A stretch of 64,000 nt of DNA from Heliobacterium chlorum (GTDB lineage: Bacteria > Bacillota > Desulfitobacteriia > Heliobacteriales > Heliobacteriaceae). The DNA lies in NCBI RefSeq assembly GCF_014502795.1, contig NZ_JACVHF010000013.1, positions 1-64,000 of the forward strand, in the 5' to 3' direction. Both the position numbers and the translations under genes were made by a program. Positions 1 to 9,313 of this stretch are shown here, in pieces. Within the stretch, counting starts at the first letter, position 1, and every line of letters starts with the position of its first letter. The notes under the pieces are model-generated. The model saw nothing but the letters and a program-made list of their open reading frames with translations, was not told the origin of the DNA and ran no database searches.

Positions 1-1089
1 GGTCAAGGGGAAGAATTGGAACCCCTAAACGAGAAAGCCATCAAAACAGGCGCCACCAAGATCTACATTGAAGATGTAAAAGAAGAGTTCGTCACCGAAT
101 TCATCTGGCCGACGCTCAAAGCGGGTGCCGTCTATGAAGGCAAATACCTGCTGGGCACCTCCTTCGCTCGTCCCCTCATCGCGAAGCGACTCGTCGAGAT
201 CGCCCGCAAAGAAGGTGCCGAAGCGATTGCTCACGGCGCCACTGGTAAAGGCAACGATCAGGTTCGCTTTGAACTGACCGTCAAAGCCCTGGCTCCGGAC
301 CTCAAAATCGTCGCTCCCTGGCGTGAATGGGACATCCGCTCCCGGGAAGATGCCATCGATTACGCTACGGCCCGGAACATTCCTGTGCCGGTCAAGAAAG
401 ACCGCCCCTACTCGATGGACCGGAACCTCTGGCACTTGAGCCACGAAGGGGCCGACCTGGAAAGCCCTTGGAACGAGCCGCAAAACGACCTGTTCATGAT
501 CTGCACGCCGCCGGAACAAGCACCGGATAAGCCGGAGTATGTAGAGATTGAATTTGAAAAGGGCATCCCCGTTAAACTGAACGGCGAAGCCCTCGGCCCT
601 GTTGAAATGATCGAGAAACTGAACACGATCGCCGCTGCTCATGGCGTAGGCATCTGCGATATGGTGGAAAACCGCCTCGTCGGTATGAAGTCCCGTGGCG
701 TCTATGAGACTCCGGCTGGTACGGTTCTCTACGCGGCTCACCGCGAATTGGAGTATCTCTGCCTCGACCGGGCTACCATGCACTATAAAGAAATGATTGC
801 TTTACGTTACGCCGAACTTGTTTACGATGGCGTTTGGTACCATCCGCTGCGCAAAGCGATCGATGCTTTTGTCGATGTCACTCAAGAAACGGTCACCGGT
901 CTGGTGCGGATGAAGCTGTTCAAAGGCAGCGTCACCCCGGCGGGTGCGAAGTCTCCTTACTCGCTGTACAATGAAGAGTTCTCCACCTTCGGTCGGGATG
1001 AAGTGTACAATCAGAAGGATGCGGAAGGGTTCATCAACCTGTTCGGCCTACCGATGAAGGTGCGGGCGTTGATGGAGCAAAAGAGCTGA
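1..1089 (+). CDS. argG: Argininosuccinate synthase, 5' end outside window
   Basis: This enzyme joins citrulline and aspartate with ATP to make argininosuccinate, the penultimate step of arginine synthesis in the cytosol. The frame is open from base 1, and the residues before the first in-frame TTG (GQGEE) already fit the family, so about 45 N-terminal residues, including the SGGLDTS ATP loop, lie upstream of the window. Visible family motifs are [31 protein letters not shown] and [13 protein letters not shown]. The C-terminus is complete and is followed by a strong terminator. Codon use is GC-richer than in the next gene. Identification is secure from conserved motifs and length. Confidence 0.96.
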   Translation, partial: GQGEELEPLNEKAIKTGATKIYIEDVKEEFVTEFIWPTLKAGAVYEGKYLLGTSFARPLIAKRLVEIARKEGAEAIAHGATGKGNDQVRFELTVKALAPDLKIVAPWREWDIRSREDAIDYATARNIPVPVKKDRPYSMDRNLWHLSHEGADLESPWNEPQNDLFMICTPPEQAPDKPEYVEIEFEKGIPVKLNGEALGPVEMIEKLNTIAAAHGVGICDMVENRLVGMKSRGVYETPAGTVLYAAHRELEYLCLDRATMHYKEMIALRYAELVYDGVWYHPLRKAIDAFVDVTQETVTGLVRMKLFKGSVTPAGAKSPYSLYNEEFSTFGRDEVYNQKDAEGFINLFGLPMKVRALMEQKS

Positions 1090-1117
1090 TTGAGGTAAAT
1101 AAAATATTAATTTCTTG

Positions 1118-1150
1118 AACTGTAGGGTATACACCTTACGGTTCTTTTTT
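1118..1150 (+). terminator. Rho-independent terminator after argG
   Basis: A 10-bp stem (1118-1127 with 1134-1143, two G-U pairs) with a six-base loop is followed by a run of T. It lies 29 bases after the argG stop. Confidence 0.8.
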
Positions 1151-1261
1151 ATTTATTAAAAAGTTTATTTAACCAATAAAGTTGTTTTTATGACATAAAA
1201 AGCCTTACTTCGACAAAAAAATAGTGATATAGTAAATTAGATACAATTAAGGAGGATAAAT

Positions 1262-4192
1262 ATGTCTGATTTAAGGCTGTTGAAAGAGATAGAAAGTGAG
1301 CTAGGTATTGAAATTTCCATTTCCAAACAAAAAGGTAGTCATTTTCCATATACAATTGCGTTTTATCCGGCAACTTGCATTATAGATAACAATGATTACA
1401 TTACTGATTTATACATAAATAGTGTTGGTGAAAGTATAGTTCATAAATTACCTTCAGCTCTGTACAAACTTAAACATTTAAAATGTTTAAGTTTGTCAGG
1501 CCTAAACTTAGATACAATACCCAATAAAATAAGTGATTTAGAAAATCTTGAGAAACTTGTAATTGACAAAATAAAAATAAATGAGCTTCCAAAATCAATT
1601 TACAATCTAAAAAAATTAAAAATATTAATAATAATACATACCAATATAAATAAATTATGTCCAGAAATAGCTTGCTTAAATAATTTAAGTGACTTATTAC
1701 TAAGTAACAATAAAATAAAAGATTTACCTAGTGATTTAGCTCAGTTGTGTAATTTAAAGAATCTTTTTTTAGACAATAATATGTTTTCAACATTTCCTTC
1801 AGTAATAACAAAAATTAATTCTTTAGTTGGCATGTCGATTGGAGGAAATAAAATTAGTTATATACCTAACGACATTGTAAGATTACAAAACCTCGAAAAA
1901 CTAATTCTACCCAATTGTGACTTAGAAGGTATTCCAAATAATGTTCTCATGATAAAGTCACTTAAAACGCTAATTTTATCGAATAACAATATTAAGGTAA
2001 TACCTGAAGGTATTAGTAAGTTACAAAACCTAGAACATCTAAATTTAACAAACAACCAAATTAAAAAACTTCCGTGGCAAATTGGTAGTTTAAAAAAGTT
2101 AAAAACATTGGATATTCGAAATAATAGAATTACAGAACTACCAGCATCAATTACTAGTTTAGATTTAGATATCATATTAAAAGGAAAAGGAAAAGGAAAA
2201 GAAAAAGTTAATGGAGGGATTTGTTTAGAAGGTAATCCAGTTGAAACACCTCCACTTGAAATATTGGAAAAAGGAAAAGATTTCATAAATACGTACTTTA
2301 AATCCCTACAGGGGGCAAAACGGCCTTTAAACGAAGTGAAAGTTGTTCTTGTAGGTGAAGGTGGATCTGGAAAAACCTCTTTAGTAAAGAGATTTTTTAA
2401 AGAACCCTTTTACGAAAATGAACCACAAACCCATGGTATAGTTATTAAGGATATGAAAGTTAAAGTGAATGAAAAAGATCTGATTGTTCATTTTTGGGAT
2501 TTTGGCGGTCAAGAAATTATGCACGCTACGCATCAATTCTTTTTATCATTACGCAGTATATATTTGTTAGTTTTGGATGGAAGAAGAGAGGATAAAACGG
2601 AATATTGGTTAAAACATATTGAAAGTTTTGGAGGGGATTCTCCGGTTATTATTGTAATTAACAAATGTGATGAAAATCCCTCTTTTGATGTAAATAGAAA
2701 ATGGTTGATAGAAAAGTACAAGAACATTAAAGCTTTTTACAAGGTTTCCTGTAAAAATGGCTACGGAACTGAAGATTTAATTTCAAAAGTGTTTGAAGAG
2801 CTGTCAAAACTAGATTATTTAAAAGTAATGTGGCCTGAAGCGTGGTTTAATGTTAAATTTAAAATAGAAGAATTAACATGTGATTATATTAGTCATGAAG
2901 ATTATCTTATGATTTGCAGGGATGAAAAGATATATGATAATGAAAGCCAAATTGCGTTGTTAGGATTTATCCATCACCTAGGTGTTGCATTACACTTTGA
3001 TGAAATCGGATTAAAAGATACAAGTGTTATCAATCCAAGATGGGTAACAGGTGGTGTATATGCAATCTTAAACTCGGAAATATTATCGAAAAATCAAGGG
3101 ATTTTATGTTTATCTTATTTAGAAGATATATTAGATCCCATTATATATCCGAGAGATAAACATCATTATATTATCGAGTTAATGAAGAAGTTTGAACTTT
3201 GTTATAGTCTAGATGGAAATAATATTTTGGTACCCGATTTACTTGGTGTAGAGGAACCAAACTTTAGCTTTGATTTAGAAAATTCACTTAGATTTAGACT
3301 CGACTATGATTTGTTTTTACCAAAATCAATTATTCCAAGATTTATGGTGAGAATGCAGTCAGATATCAAAGAAAGTCTTAGATGGAAAACGGGTATGGTT
3401 TTGGAAAATAGTGATTACCAAACTAGGGCCCTAATTAAGGCTGACGGAATTGAAAAGAAAATATATATATCAGTAAATGGTAATTTAGCAAGAGATTACT
3501 TTTCGATTATAAGACATACTTTTAGAGACATTAATAAAAATTTTACAAATTTAATAGTTAAAGAAATGATTCCGTTACCCGATCATCCAAATGAGGCGAT
3601 AGAATATCAAAATCTAATTTATTGTGAGCAAAAGGGTCACCGATACTATCCTGTGGGAACATTAGGGAAAGATTATGATGTTAAGCTATTGCTGAATGGG
3701 ATAGAAAGAGAGGAAGATAGAATGTCAACTAAAAACCAATTATTAAGTGATAAAGAAATTAACTTAAATACGACAATAAATCTTACCCCTTCTTTTATTC
3801 AGAATAATAATCAAAGCGTCAATCAGCAACAGTCGAGCTCTTTAAACTGTAATATTAATTTAAGTTTGGAGCTTCCAGAGTTACAATCGTATTTTGACGA
3901 ACTAAGAGATACAATAAATCAAGTTGCGTCAACAGTTGATCCTAAACTAAAAGATATCGCTGATGAGCTTGACTCTTTATCTCCCGAGAGTAAAAAGGAG
4001 GACTTCAATCGTCCATTAAATAAGCTACGTAGATTTCTGTCTAAGTTTAATGATAAGGACTCCGAGCTTAATAAGACAATAGCTGGGTCAAAAGAGGTAA
4101 TTCTTATGATTAAAGAAGTTGCTAAAAAATATAATATGTTTGCCCAATGGCTGGCTTTACCTGTAATTCCCGATTTTTTTTTAGAAAGCTAA
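1262..4192 (+). CDS. LRR-Roc-COR (ROCO family) GTPase
   Basis: 976 residues. Roughly residues 45-320 are leucine-rich repeats of the LxxLxLxxNxI..LP type. A Roc GTPase follows with P-loop GEGGSGKTS near residue 366, switch II WDFGGQE near 412 and the NKCD guanine-specificity motif near 466. A COR-like region spans about 540-780. After a polar N/Q-rich linker (about 840-870) a helical C-terminal segment ends in a hydrophobic QWLALPVIPDFFL stretch that may be a separate effector or membrane-associated piece. The start is supported by AAGGAGG six bases upstream. The gene is strikingly AT-rich beside argG, which suggests horizontal acquisition. It stands alone, with no partner on the same strand. 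ROCO proteins are dimeric GTP switches; the role of this one is unknown, and a defence or cell-death function is only a guess. Confidence 0.9.
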   Translation: MSDLRLLKEIESELGIEISISKQKGSHFPYTIAFYPATCIIDNNDYITDLYINSVGESIVHKLPSALYKLKHLKCLSLSGLNLDTIPNKISDLENLEKLVIDKIKINELPKSIYNLKKLKILIIIHTNINKLCPEIACLNNLSDLLLSNNKIKDLPSDLAQLCNLKNLFLDNNMFSTFPSVITKINSLVGMSIGGNKISYIPNDIVRLQNLEKLILPNCDLEGIPNNVLMIKSLKTLILSNNNIKVIPEGISKLQNLEHLNLTNNQIKKLPWQIGSLKKLKTLDIRNNRITELPASITSLDLDIILKGKGKGKEKVNGGICLEGNPVETPPLEILEKGKDFINTYFKSLQGAKRPLNEVKVVLVGEGGSGKTSLVKRFFKEPFYENEPQTHGIVIKDMKVKVNEKDLIVHFWDFGGQEIMHATHQFFLSLRSIYLLVLDGRREDKTEYWLKHIESFGGDSPVIIVINKCDENPSFDVNRKWLIEKYKNIKAFYKVSCKNGYGTEDLISKVFEELSKLDYLKVMWPEAWFNVKFKIEELTCDYISHEDYLMICRDEKIYDNESQIALLGFIHHLGVALHFDEIGLKDTSVINPRWVTGGVYAILNSEILSKNQGILCLSYLEDILDPIIYPRDKHHYIIELMKKFELCYSLDGNNILVPDLLGVEEPNFSFDLENSLRFRLDYDLFLPKSIIPRFMVRMQSDIKESLRWKTGMVLENSDYQTRALIKADGIEKKIYISVNGNLARDYFSIIRHTFRDINKNFTNLIVKEMIPLPDHPNEAIEYQNLIYCEQKGHRYYPVGTLGKDYDVKLLLNGIEREEDRMSTKNQLLSDKEINLNTTINLTPSFIQNNNQSVNQQQSSSLNCNINLSLELPELQSYFDELRDTINQVASTVDPKLKDIADELDSLSPESKKEDFNRPLNKLRRFLSKFNDKDSELNKTIAGSKEVILMIKEVAKKYNMFAQWLALPVIPDFFLES

Positions 4193-4219
4193 AACATTTG
4201 CGAAACCTAAACAGCAAGT

Positions 4220-4491
4220 GCAAAAGTTCAATTAGCTATAAATAGGATAAAACAATGTACAGATCCTCCTGCTGGTGAGTATGATATGTATGGTTATGTA
4301 ATTCCTAAATTATGTAAACTAGTTGAAAAGGGAAGAACAGTTAAGGAACTCGTCGAAATAACAAAGGTGAAAAAAAGCAAATTCAAGATTGGCTAAAACG
4401 AGCAGTCGCAGAGGGTTGGGATCGGTCAATAGTTTTGGTCGAAAGTAAGTTAAATAAGCCGGTTCGATATAAATGCAAAACTGTTTCATAA
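4220..4491 (+). pseudogene. Small frameshifted HTH-like remnant
   Basis: An open frame (4220-4396) ending in TKVKKSKFKIG is continued one base off by QIQDWLKRAVAEGWDRS to a stop at 4489-4491. Joined across an A-rich tract near 4380, the two pieces read as one small protein with a likely helix-turn-helix (VKELVEITKVKK.QIQDWLKRA). There is no convincing start or ribosome site. Identity is unknown; I read it as the broken 3' end of a regulator-like gene. It shares the AT-rich base use of the ROCO gene next to it. Confidence 0.4.
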
Positions 4492-4650
4492 CCTTATAAC
4501 CTTAAATGGACTGCAGTTATTAGATTCAATACGAAGTGTGTAAGAAGATAGGTTTCTAATCATCCAAGGAGAAATCAGGCGGTTTTTTAGCGTTAGTAAA
4601 TTATTGGGCCTACGGTAAGTTGTACAAGAGCGTGGAAGGAAGTCTTATTT

Positions 4651-4812
4651 ATGGAAGGCTTCCTTCTTATCCCAAATATTTGCCCGGCAAGTTTATCAAA
4701 TATTCTGTTTGGAAAGATGCGCCCCGGTGATGAGACCATAAAGAAGATGGCAGCAATGCTAAACGTTCCAGAAAATGAAATACGAAAAGCTTGGTACCAT
4801 GCAAAGAAATAG
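4651..4812 (+). pseudogene. XRE-type HTH regulator fragment
   Basis: A 53-codon frame whose middle (SLSNILFGKMRPGDETIKKM) and end (AAMLNVPENEIRKAW) match the second half of a Cro/CI-type helix-turn-helix: recognition helix, R-x-P-x-x-x-T-I turn, then the LNV..xE helix. The first two helices are missing and the upstream sequence does not supply them. No ribosome binding site precedes the ATG. Most likely a truncated regulator in a decaying region. Confidence 0.5.
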
Positions 4813-5184
4813 CATGGTATTTTTATTTACCTTCAATAACTTACACTTGCGTAAGGAATTAAAATAAATTATAGGAAAAACGAAAGAATTTCAACAATAT
4901 CGTTGAAATATAGTTCATCATACGAGCGTCCAAAGAATTATACGATCTCAAATGAATCGAGGGAATCAAAGGCTTTTTTGACGAAGATACCCCACATAAG
5001 GAGGGGCAAAATGATTCCCGCATTCCTGCAGCTGTTCTCCGCAGTCATACTATTAATAGAAGGAAGTTTGTCCTAAGTGTCCCGTGTCGCTGGGACGGTA
5101 CTACAGAGTGTATGGTAAGATTTCTTAAAGTAGTTTAATTTACAGCTATTCAGTCGTGCCGCATGGATTAAGAAAGGATTATGC

Positions 5185-5931
5185 ATGATGGCAAGGGCCG
5201 ATTTGTTGAAAAAAATTTTGCGGATACAAGCTAGGCGACCGTCGGATGTTTTTGGAAGCAGCAAATGACATTATCGACTGAAGAGCGGAAAAAACTCATG
5301 TGGTTCTTGCCAACGAACTGGCACGGATATTGGAAAATGGCAAGCCTCTTGCTGGACCGGGTGCATTCATTCCGCTGGAGCCGCTACCGAAGAACGTTGA
5401 TCGTGGTGCATCCTTATTGGAGTTCCGGACAACAACGGTGGAAGCTTTGTCGCGCGAATTGGGAATCCCGATTCTATACGTACGTTTCGACGCTGTTGTT
5501 TCCAGTTTGCTGAAACTGCGGCCAATCTGCGCAAGGTTTTCGATTATGCGGCTCAAGGCTGTTGGGTCATCTTATTTGATGAGTTTGATGCTATCAGCCG
5601 TTCCCGAGATGATAACTTAGAGCAATGGTGAACTAAAACGAGTCGTCAATTCTTTCTTGCAGATGTTGGGCCAGTTTTCAGGTAGTTCGCTTGTAGTGGC
5701 GGTCTCTAATTTTGAACAATCATTGGATCCCGCATTGTGGCGTTGTTTTGACGAGATTATCCGCTTCGGCAAGACAGAGGTGGAACAGATCGGCCAATTG
5801 CTGCGAAAAAAACTGTCTCCCGGAAAGGGACCCAGTTTACCAATGGAATCAGTGACCGCCCGGCTTACCGGCAAGAGCCATGCCGAAATCGAGCGAATTT
5901 GTTTGGATGTATTACCCCCTGTGTTAGGCTA
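5185..5931 (+). pseudogene. AAA ATPase pseudogene (5' part)
   Basis: Pieces in three frames add up to one AAA ATPase: MMARADLLKKILRIQA from ATG 5185, then LANELARILENGKPLAGPG, TTTVEALSRELGIPILYVRF, ETAANLRKVFDYAAQG, Walker B ILFDEFDAISRSRD, ELKRVVNSFLQML, sensor-1-like VVAVSNFE and ARLTGKSHAEIERICLD. At least four frameshifts or stops break it, and the expected Walker A loop (about 5405-5430) has been destroyed. The C-terminus is cut at about 5931 by the IS element; a matching tail reappears at 7768-7923. AAA proteins of this type are often encoded next to a subtilisin-like protease. The gene is non-functional. Confidence 0.75.
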
Positions 5932-5988
5932 GTTGACGCAGGACCTAAAGGATTATAATAATAAAAAGCCTTTAGGGAGGACGTACAC

Positions 5989-6501
5989 ATGACTGGCCAA
6001 CGAGGACATAAATACAGTCCAGAGTTTAAAGAATCCATCATCCGTCGGATGATGCCGCCAGAGAACGCCACCGTAGCCGAATTGTCAGAAGAGACGGGTG
6101 TCACTTAGGTGACTTTATATAAATGGAGACGAGAAGCACGGATAAACGGAACCGCAACACCAGGGGACGGGCGTGAATCCGAGCAATGGAGTTCGGAAGA
6201 CAAGTTTCTTATTGTCATGGAAACCTACGCCATGAATGAGAATGCCCTGAGTGAGTATTGCCGCAAAAAAGGGTTGTATCCGGAACAAATTGAAGCATGG
6301 CGGGAAGCCTGCCTTCATGCCAACGCTCGACAGACGGCGGAAAGCAAAGAATTAAAGACGGAACTACGCGAGGAGAAAAAACGCAGTAAAAGCCTAGAGA
6401 GAGACTTGCGTCGAAAGGAAAAAGCCCTGGCAGAAACCGTAGCCCTTTTGATTTTGCAAAAAAAGGTCCAAGCGATTTGGGGGGAGCCAGAGGACGAATG
6501 A
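5989..6501 (+). pseudogene. IS3-like transposase OrfA with amber stop
   Basis: From ATG 5989 (preceded by AGGGAGG) the frame reads MTGQRGHKYSPEFKESIIRR through an HTH to VAELSEETGVT, then meets TAG at 6106-6108 and continues in the same frame with VTLYKWRREAR to the stop at 6499-6501. Without the stop this is a 170-residue OrfA whose second half is a charged coiled coil (residues about 110-150), as expected for IS3-family DNA-binding subunits. A restart after the amber codon is possible but would split the HTH. Confidence 0.75.
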
Positions 6502-7660
6502 TCAGTGCCCAAGATCGCAAAACAGCTGTAGAACTGATCAATGAAGCGAACGCGAACGGAGCCAGGGTTTCAAAGGCTTGCAACATACTAAATATATCAA
6601 GAAGGACCTATGAAAGATGGAGCAAATCCGGAGATAACATTGCCGACGGAAAACCACGGGCACGGCGTCCCGTGCCGAAGAACAAGCTGACGGAAGAAGA
6701 GAGACAAGAAGTTCTCAACACCGTCAATCAAAAGGAATACAGTAGTCTGCCCCCATCTCAAATCGTGCCTGACTTAGCCGATAAAGGTGTTTATCTCGCC
6801 TCCGAGTCGACCATGTATCGAATCCTACGAGAATCGGAACAGCAACACCATCGAGGAAGAAGCAAACGGCTGAGCTCGCATCCACCGGAAACACACATTA
6901 CCAAAGCCCCCAACCAGGTTTGGTCTTGGGATATTAGTTGGCTTCCCGGTCCTGCCCAGGGCATCTATTATCGGTTGTACTTGATTTTAGACATCTTTAG
7001 CCGATACATCGTGGGCTGGGAGATTTGGGAGAAGGAAACCGCAGAGTATGCGTCTGAATTGGTTAAAAAAGCAGTCATTTCAGAGAAGATTAAAGGACAA
7101 CCCTTGGTGCTCCATTCCGATAACGGCAGCCCCATGAAGGCATCCTCTTTCCTTGTTCAGCTCGAAAAGTTGGGGGTCAGTTCATCCTTTTCAAGACCTC
7201 GTGTCAGTAACGACAACCCGTATTCCGAGTCGTTATTCAGAACGTGCAAGTACCGTCCGGACTACCCATCAAAGGATTTGGGACCCTACGAGATGCCCGG
7301 AAGTGGATGAGTCAGTTTGTCTACTGGTATAACGAAAAGCACCGGCACAGCGGTTTGCAATTTGTTACACCTCGACAACGTCATGAGGGAAGCGCCGTGA
7401 AGATCTTGGAAAAACGCCGCAAGGTATACGAAGAAGCTCGGAACCGTCACCCCGAACGTTGGGCGAGAGGAACCCGAAACTGGGCTTTGATTGATAACGT
7501 GGCCCTAAATCCGATAAAAGAAGATCACAGGCGGATTCCCGAGGGAGGGGGTCGGTTCGTAAAACGGATGCTAAGCAACTCGGCAGCTGCCGCTTGCGGT
7601 CGGAGCGAAGCGAAGCGTCTTGACGAATGTGCTAGACTGAGCAAAGCCGACCAGAGCTAA
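6498..7660 (+). pseudogene. IS3-like transposase OrfB, frameshifted
   Basis: Starts at ATG 6498, overlapping the OrfA stop as ATGA. The integrase core is recognisable: first Asp in VWSWDISWLPG, second Asp in LHSDNGSPMKA, Glu in NDNPYSESLFRTCKYRP. Near 7275-7300 the frame slips: FGTLRDARKWMSQFVYWYNE, the normal continuation, lies in the +2 frame and runs to 7660. The catalytic triad is all in the first part, but the C-terminal YNxxRxHSGL segment needs the second. Only a frameshift error in the sequence or recoding would rescue it. Confidence 0.8.
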
Positions 7661-7767
7661 TGTTCCACAGGCGTATGTCCGTCGGTCGGGGTGACTTATT
7701 TCACAGCACATTTGTCAAGACCGGCGGTTGCATATACGTTAAAGTTTACATAGGTCCATGCGTCAAC

Positions 7768-7923
7768 TATATTGACAAACACCGATTACGAGCGACTGTG
7801 TTAAGAGGCGAATCCAGTTATACGATGAACGATCTGGAGAAAGCCATGGGGAAACAGGAACGAAGCAAGCAAAAGTTAATGAATATCACCGCTTTTAAAA
7901 AGCCACACATTACCGAGGAGTGA
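7768..7923 (+). pseudogene. AAA ATPase pseudogene (3' tail beyond the IS)
   Basis: Directly after the right inverted repeat an open frame ends in YTMNDLEKAMGKQERSKQ and a short lysine-rich tail, stopping at 7921-7923. A DLExAxxxQ-type helix is usual at the C-terminus of AAA ATPases, and the segment takes over where the 5185-5931 pseudogene stops, so I read it as the displaced tail. It is too short to identify on its own. Confidence 0.5.
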
Positions 7924-7927
7924 TGAT

Positions 7928-8218
7928 GCGTGCCCGTGCCACTAGGTTATTTTGACAACATTCAATGGAGTCGGTTGCCTCAAACGGCGGCGAGACGAAC
8001 GAGACCGATGACGCCTCCGGGACTACCACTGCGAACCAATCCGGCGTCTCATGGTGGTCGTTTGCTTTGGCAAGCGCAAAGGGCCATTCGTAAACGAGGG
8101 TCGCAGGTGTTTTGGACCGAATCCCGGTGAAAGAAACTAAGCCGAATTTATCGACCACATGGAATTGCAATAGGCGAGTAACAGGGAGATTACATATCGT
8201 TGTCGAACAGGAAAATTA
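7928..8218 (+). pseudogene. Possible subtilase-type peptidase N-terminal remnant
   Basis: Immediately after the AAA tail (ATGATG at 7923) several frames carry fragments such as FDNIQWSRLPQ, PASHGGRLLWQAQRAIRK and VLDRIPVKETKPNL, broken by stops. Position (next gene after an AAA ATPase of this type) and the basic HGGRL..QAQ motif fit the start of a subtilisin-like S8 peptidase gene partner. No catalytic motif is present, so this is an inference from context. It could equally be non-coding. Confidence 0.25.
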
Positions 8219-8252
8219 TTGAACTGGAAATATACTGATCGAGGTGACGGGC

Positions 8253-9235
8253 ATGATTTATAATGTCCGTTATGACCGTAATGAACAGGAAGAAGTGATT
8301 CGAAGAATAAGAGAAGAAAGCCTCTTATCCCAGGGGTGGGGAGGCGGAGACTACGATCTGCGAGTGGAACGGTCCGATTTTGTTGAGCGATGCAAGAACT
8401 ACTATGGCATGACAAGCACCCGGATACCCACTAATCTATCACGATTAAGAGACTTTAAAGATGGCGATCTGCTCGTTGTACCCCATCTACCCGAACATGG
8501 ACGTGTGTCTATCTTTGTGGTCGATGGCGATTTCCCTACTTGTTATGATTACTTGCCGAATGACCAAACCCATCTTAATCACAGAATTAAGATAAAAAAC
8601 GCTTTCGGTCTCGATGAGAATATTAGTGTGTATCATAGTGACCTTACCGCTTGGTATGGAAAGTTACAGTGGATGCGCCTACCTATCTTTCCCATAGAAC
8701 AATATACTTCTGAATTTGAGAAAATCATTGGCGCGTTAACACAGAATCCCCAAACAGACTTCCCGGCATCAAGCTTAGAACAATTTCTCGAAAAAGAGTA
8801 TAAGCGGATTCTTGAGGAATTGAAGAAAAGTCTGAACCTAATGAACCCAAGTCTAAGCAGCATTTCCTTTGAGAACATATGTAAAGATCTATTGGAATTC
8901 AACGGCTATACGATTATTGGACGGAACAAATACGACGGTAAAGGCGGGGATATCGATTTCTATTGCATTCGAAAAAGGACCAGTCTCCTTTTGAAAACGG
9001 TCAGGTGAAACTATTCGTTCAAGTGAAGAAGCATGTTGGAAAAACAGATAAATGGGCTGTAGAACAATTGCTTCAAATGATGAAAACCGAACCAGATGCG
9101 GATGGTTGTGTGATGTCATTGGCCGATGACTTTGATGATGACGCCAAAAGATTGGCGGAAAACAACAATATTTTACTAATGGATGGTTTGAAGATCTGCG
9201 AATTGCTTCCAAGAAGAATGGTTACCAGTTTCTAA
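8253..9235 (+). pseudogene. Mrr-type restriction endonuclease-like gene, frameshifted
   Basis: ATG 8253 is preceded by GAGGTG. The first frame (to 9008) has an unknown N-terminal domain, a helical linker, then ISFENICKDLLEFNGYTI and GRNKYDGKGGDIDF. The rest of the nuclease core, KLFVQVKKHVGKTDKWAVEQ and NNILLMDGLKICELL, lies one frame over and ends at 9235. Together they form an Mrr_cat PD-(D/E)xK fold with GGDID and QVK as the metal and catalytic residues. The slip is at or near an A5 tract around 8971. As read, the protein loses the lysine of QVK and would be inactive. Such nucleases cleave modified foreign DNA. Confidence 0.75.
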
Positions 9236-9313
9236 TGTCATTTATTTTTCCATGTGAAAGTACTGAACGTAAATATAGGAAATGTAGAAGGAAGCGGACC
9301 AAGGCGCTTCCTT

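Larger units (their letters stand above)
4193..5184. other. Degraded intergenic stretch
   Basis: Nearly 1 kb between the ROCO gene and the ATPase pseudogene. Apart from the two HTH fragments at 4220-4491 and 4651-4812, I find no open frame with a ribosome site, no RNA gene and no clear inverted repeat. Base composition shifts from AT-rich to mixed across it, consistent with a junction between DNA of different origins. Confidence 0.5.
5932..7767 (+). mobile_element. IS3-family-like insertion sequence, degenerate
   Basis: The left end (gttgacgcaggaccta, 5932-5947) and the right end (taggtccatgcgtcaac, 7751-7767) are inverted repeats that differ by one extra base. Between them lie an orfA with an HTH and an orfB with an rve-type DDE domain, overlapping by ATGA. 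No clean target-site duplication is visible at either end. The element sits inside an AAA ATPase gene: the ATPase motif IERICLD precedes it and a plausible ATPase tail follows. Both element genes carry lesions, so it is probably immobile now. Confidence 0.75.

Noticed and set aside
25-783. 252-codon minus-strand frame opposite argG
   Set aside because: It is the antisense shadow of a GC-rich conserved gene, with no family motif and no ribosome site.
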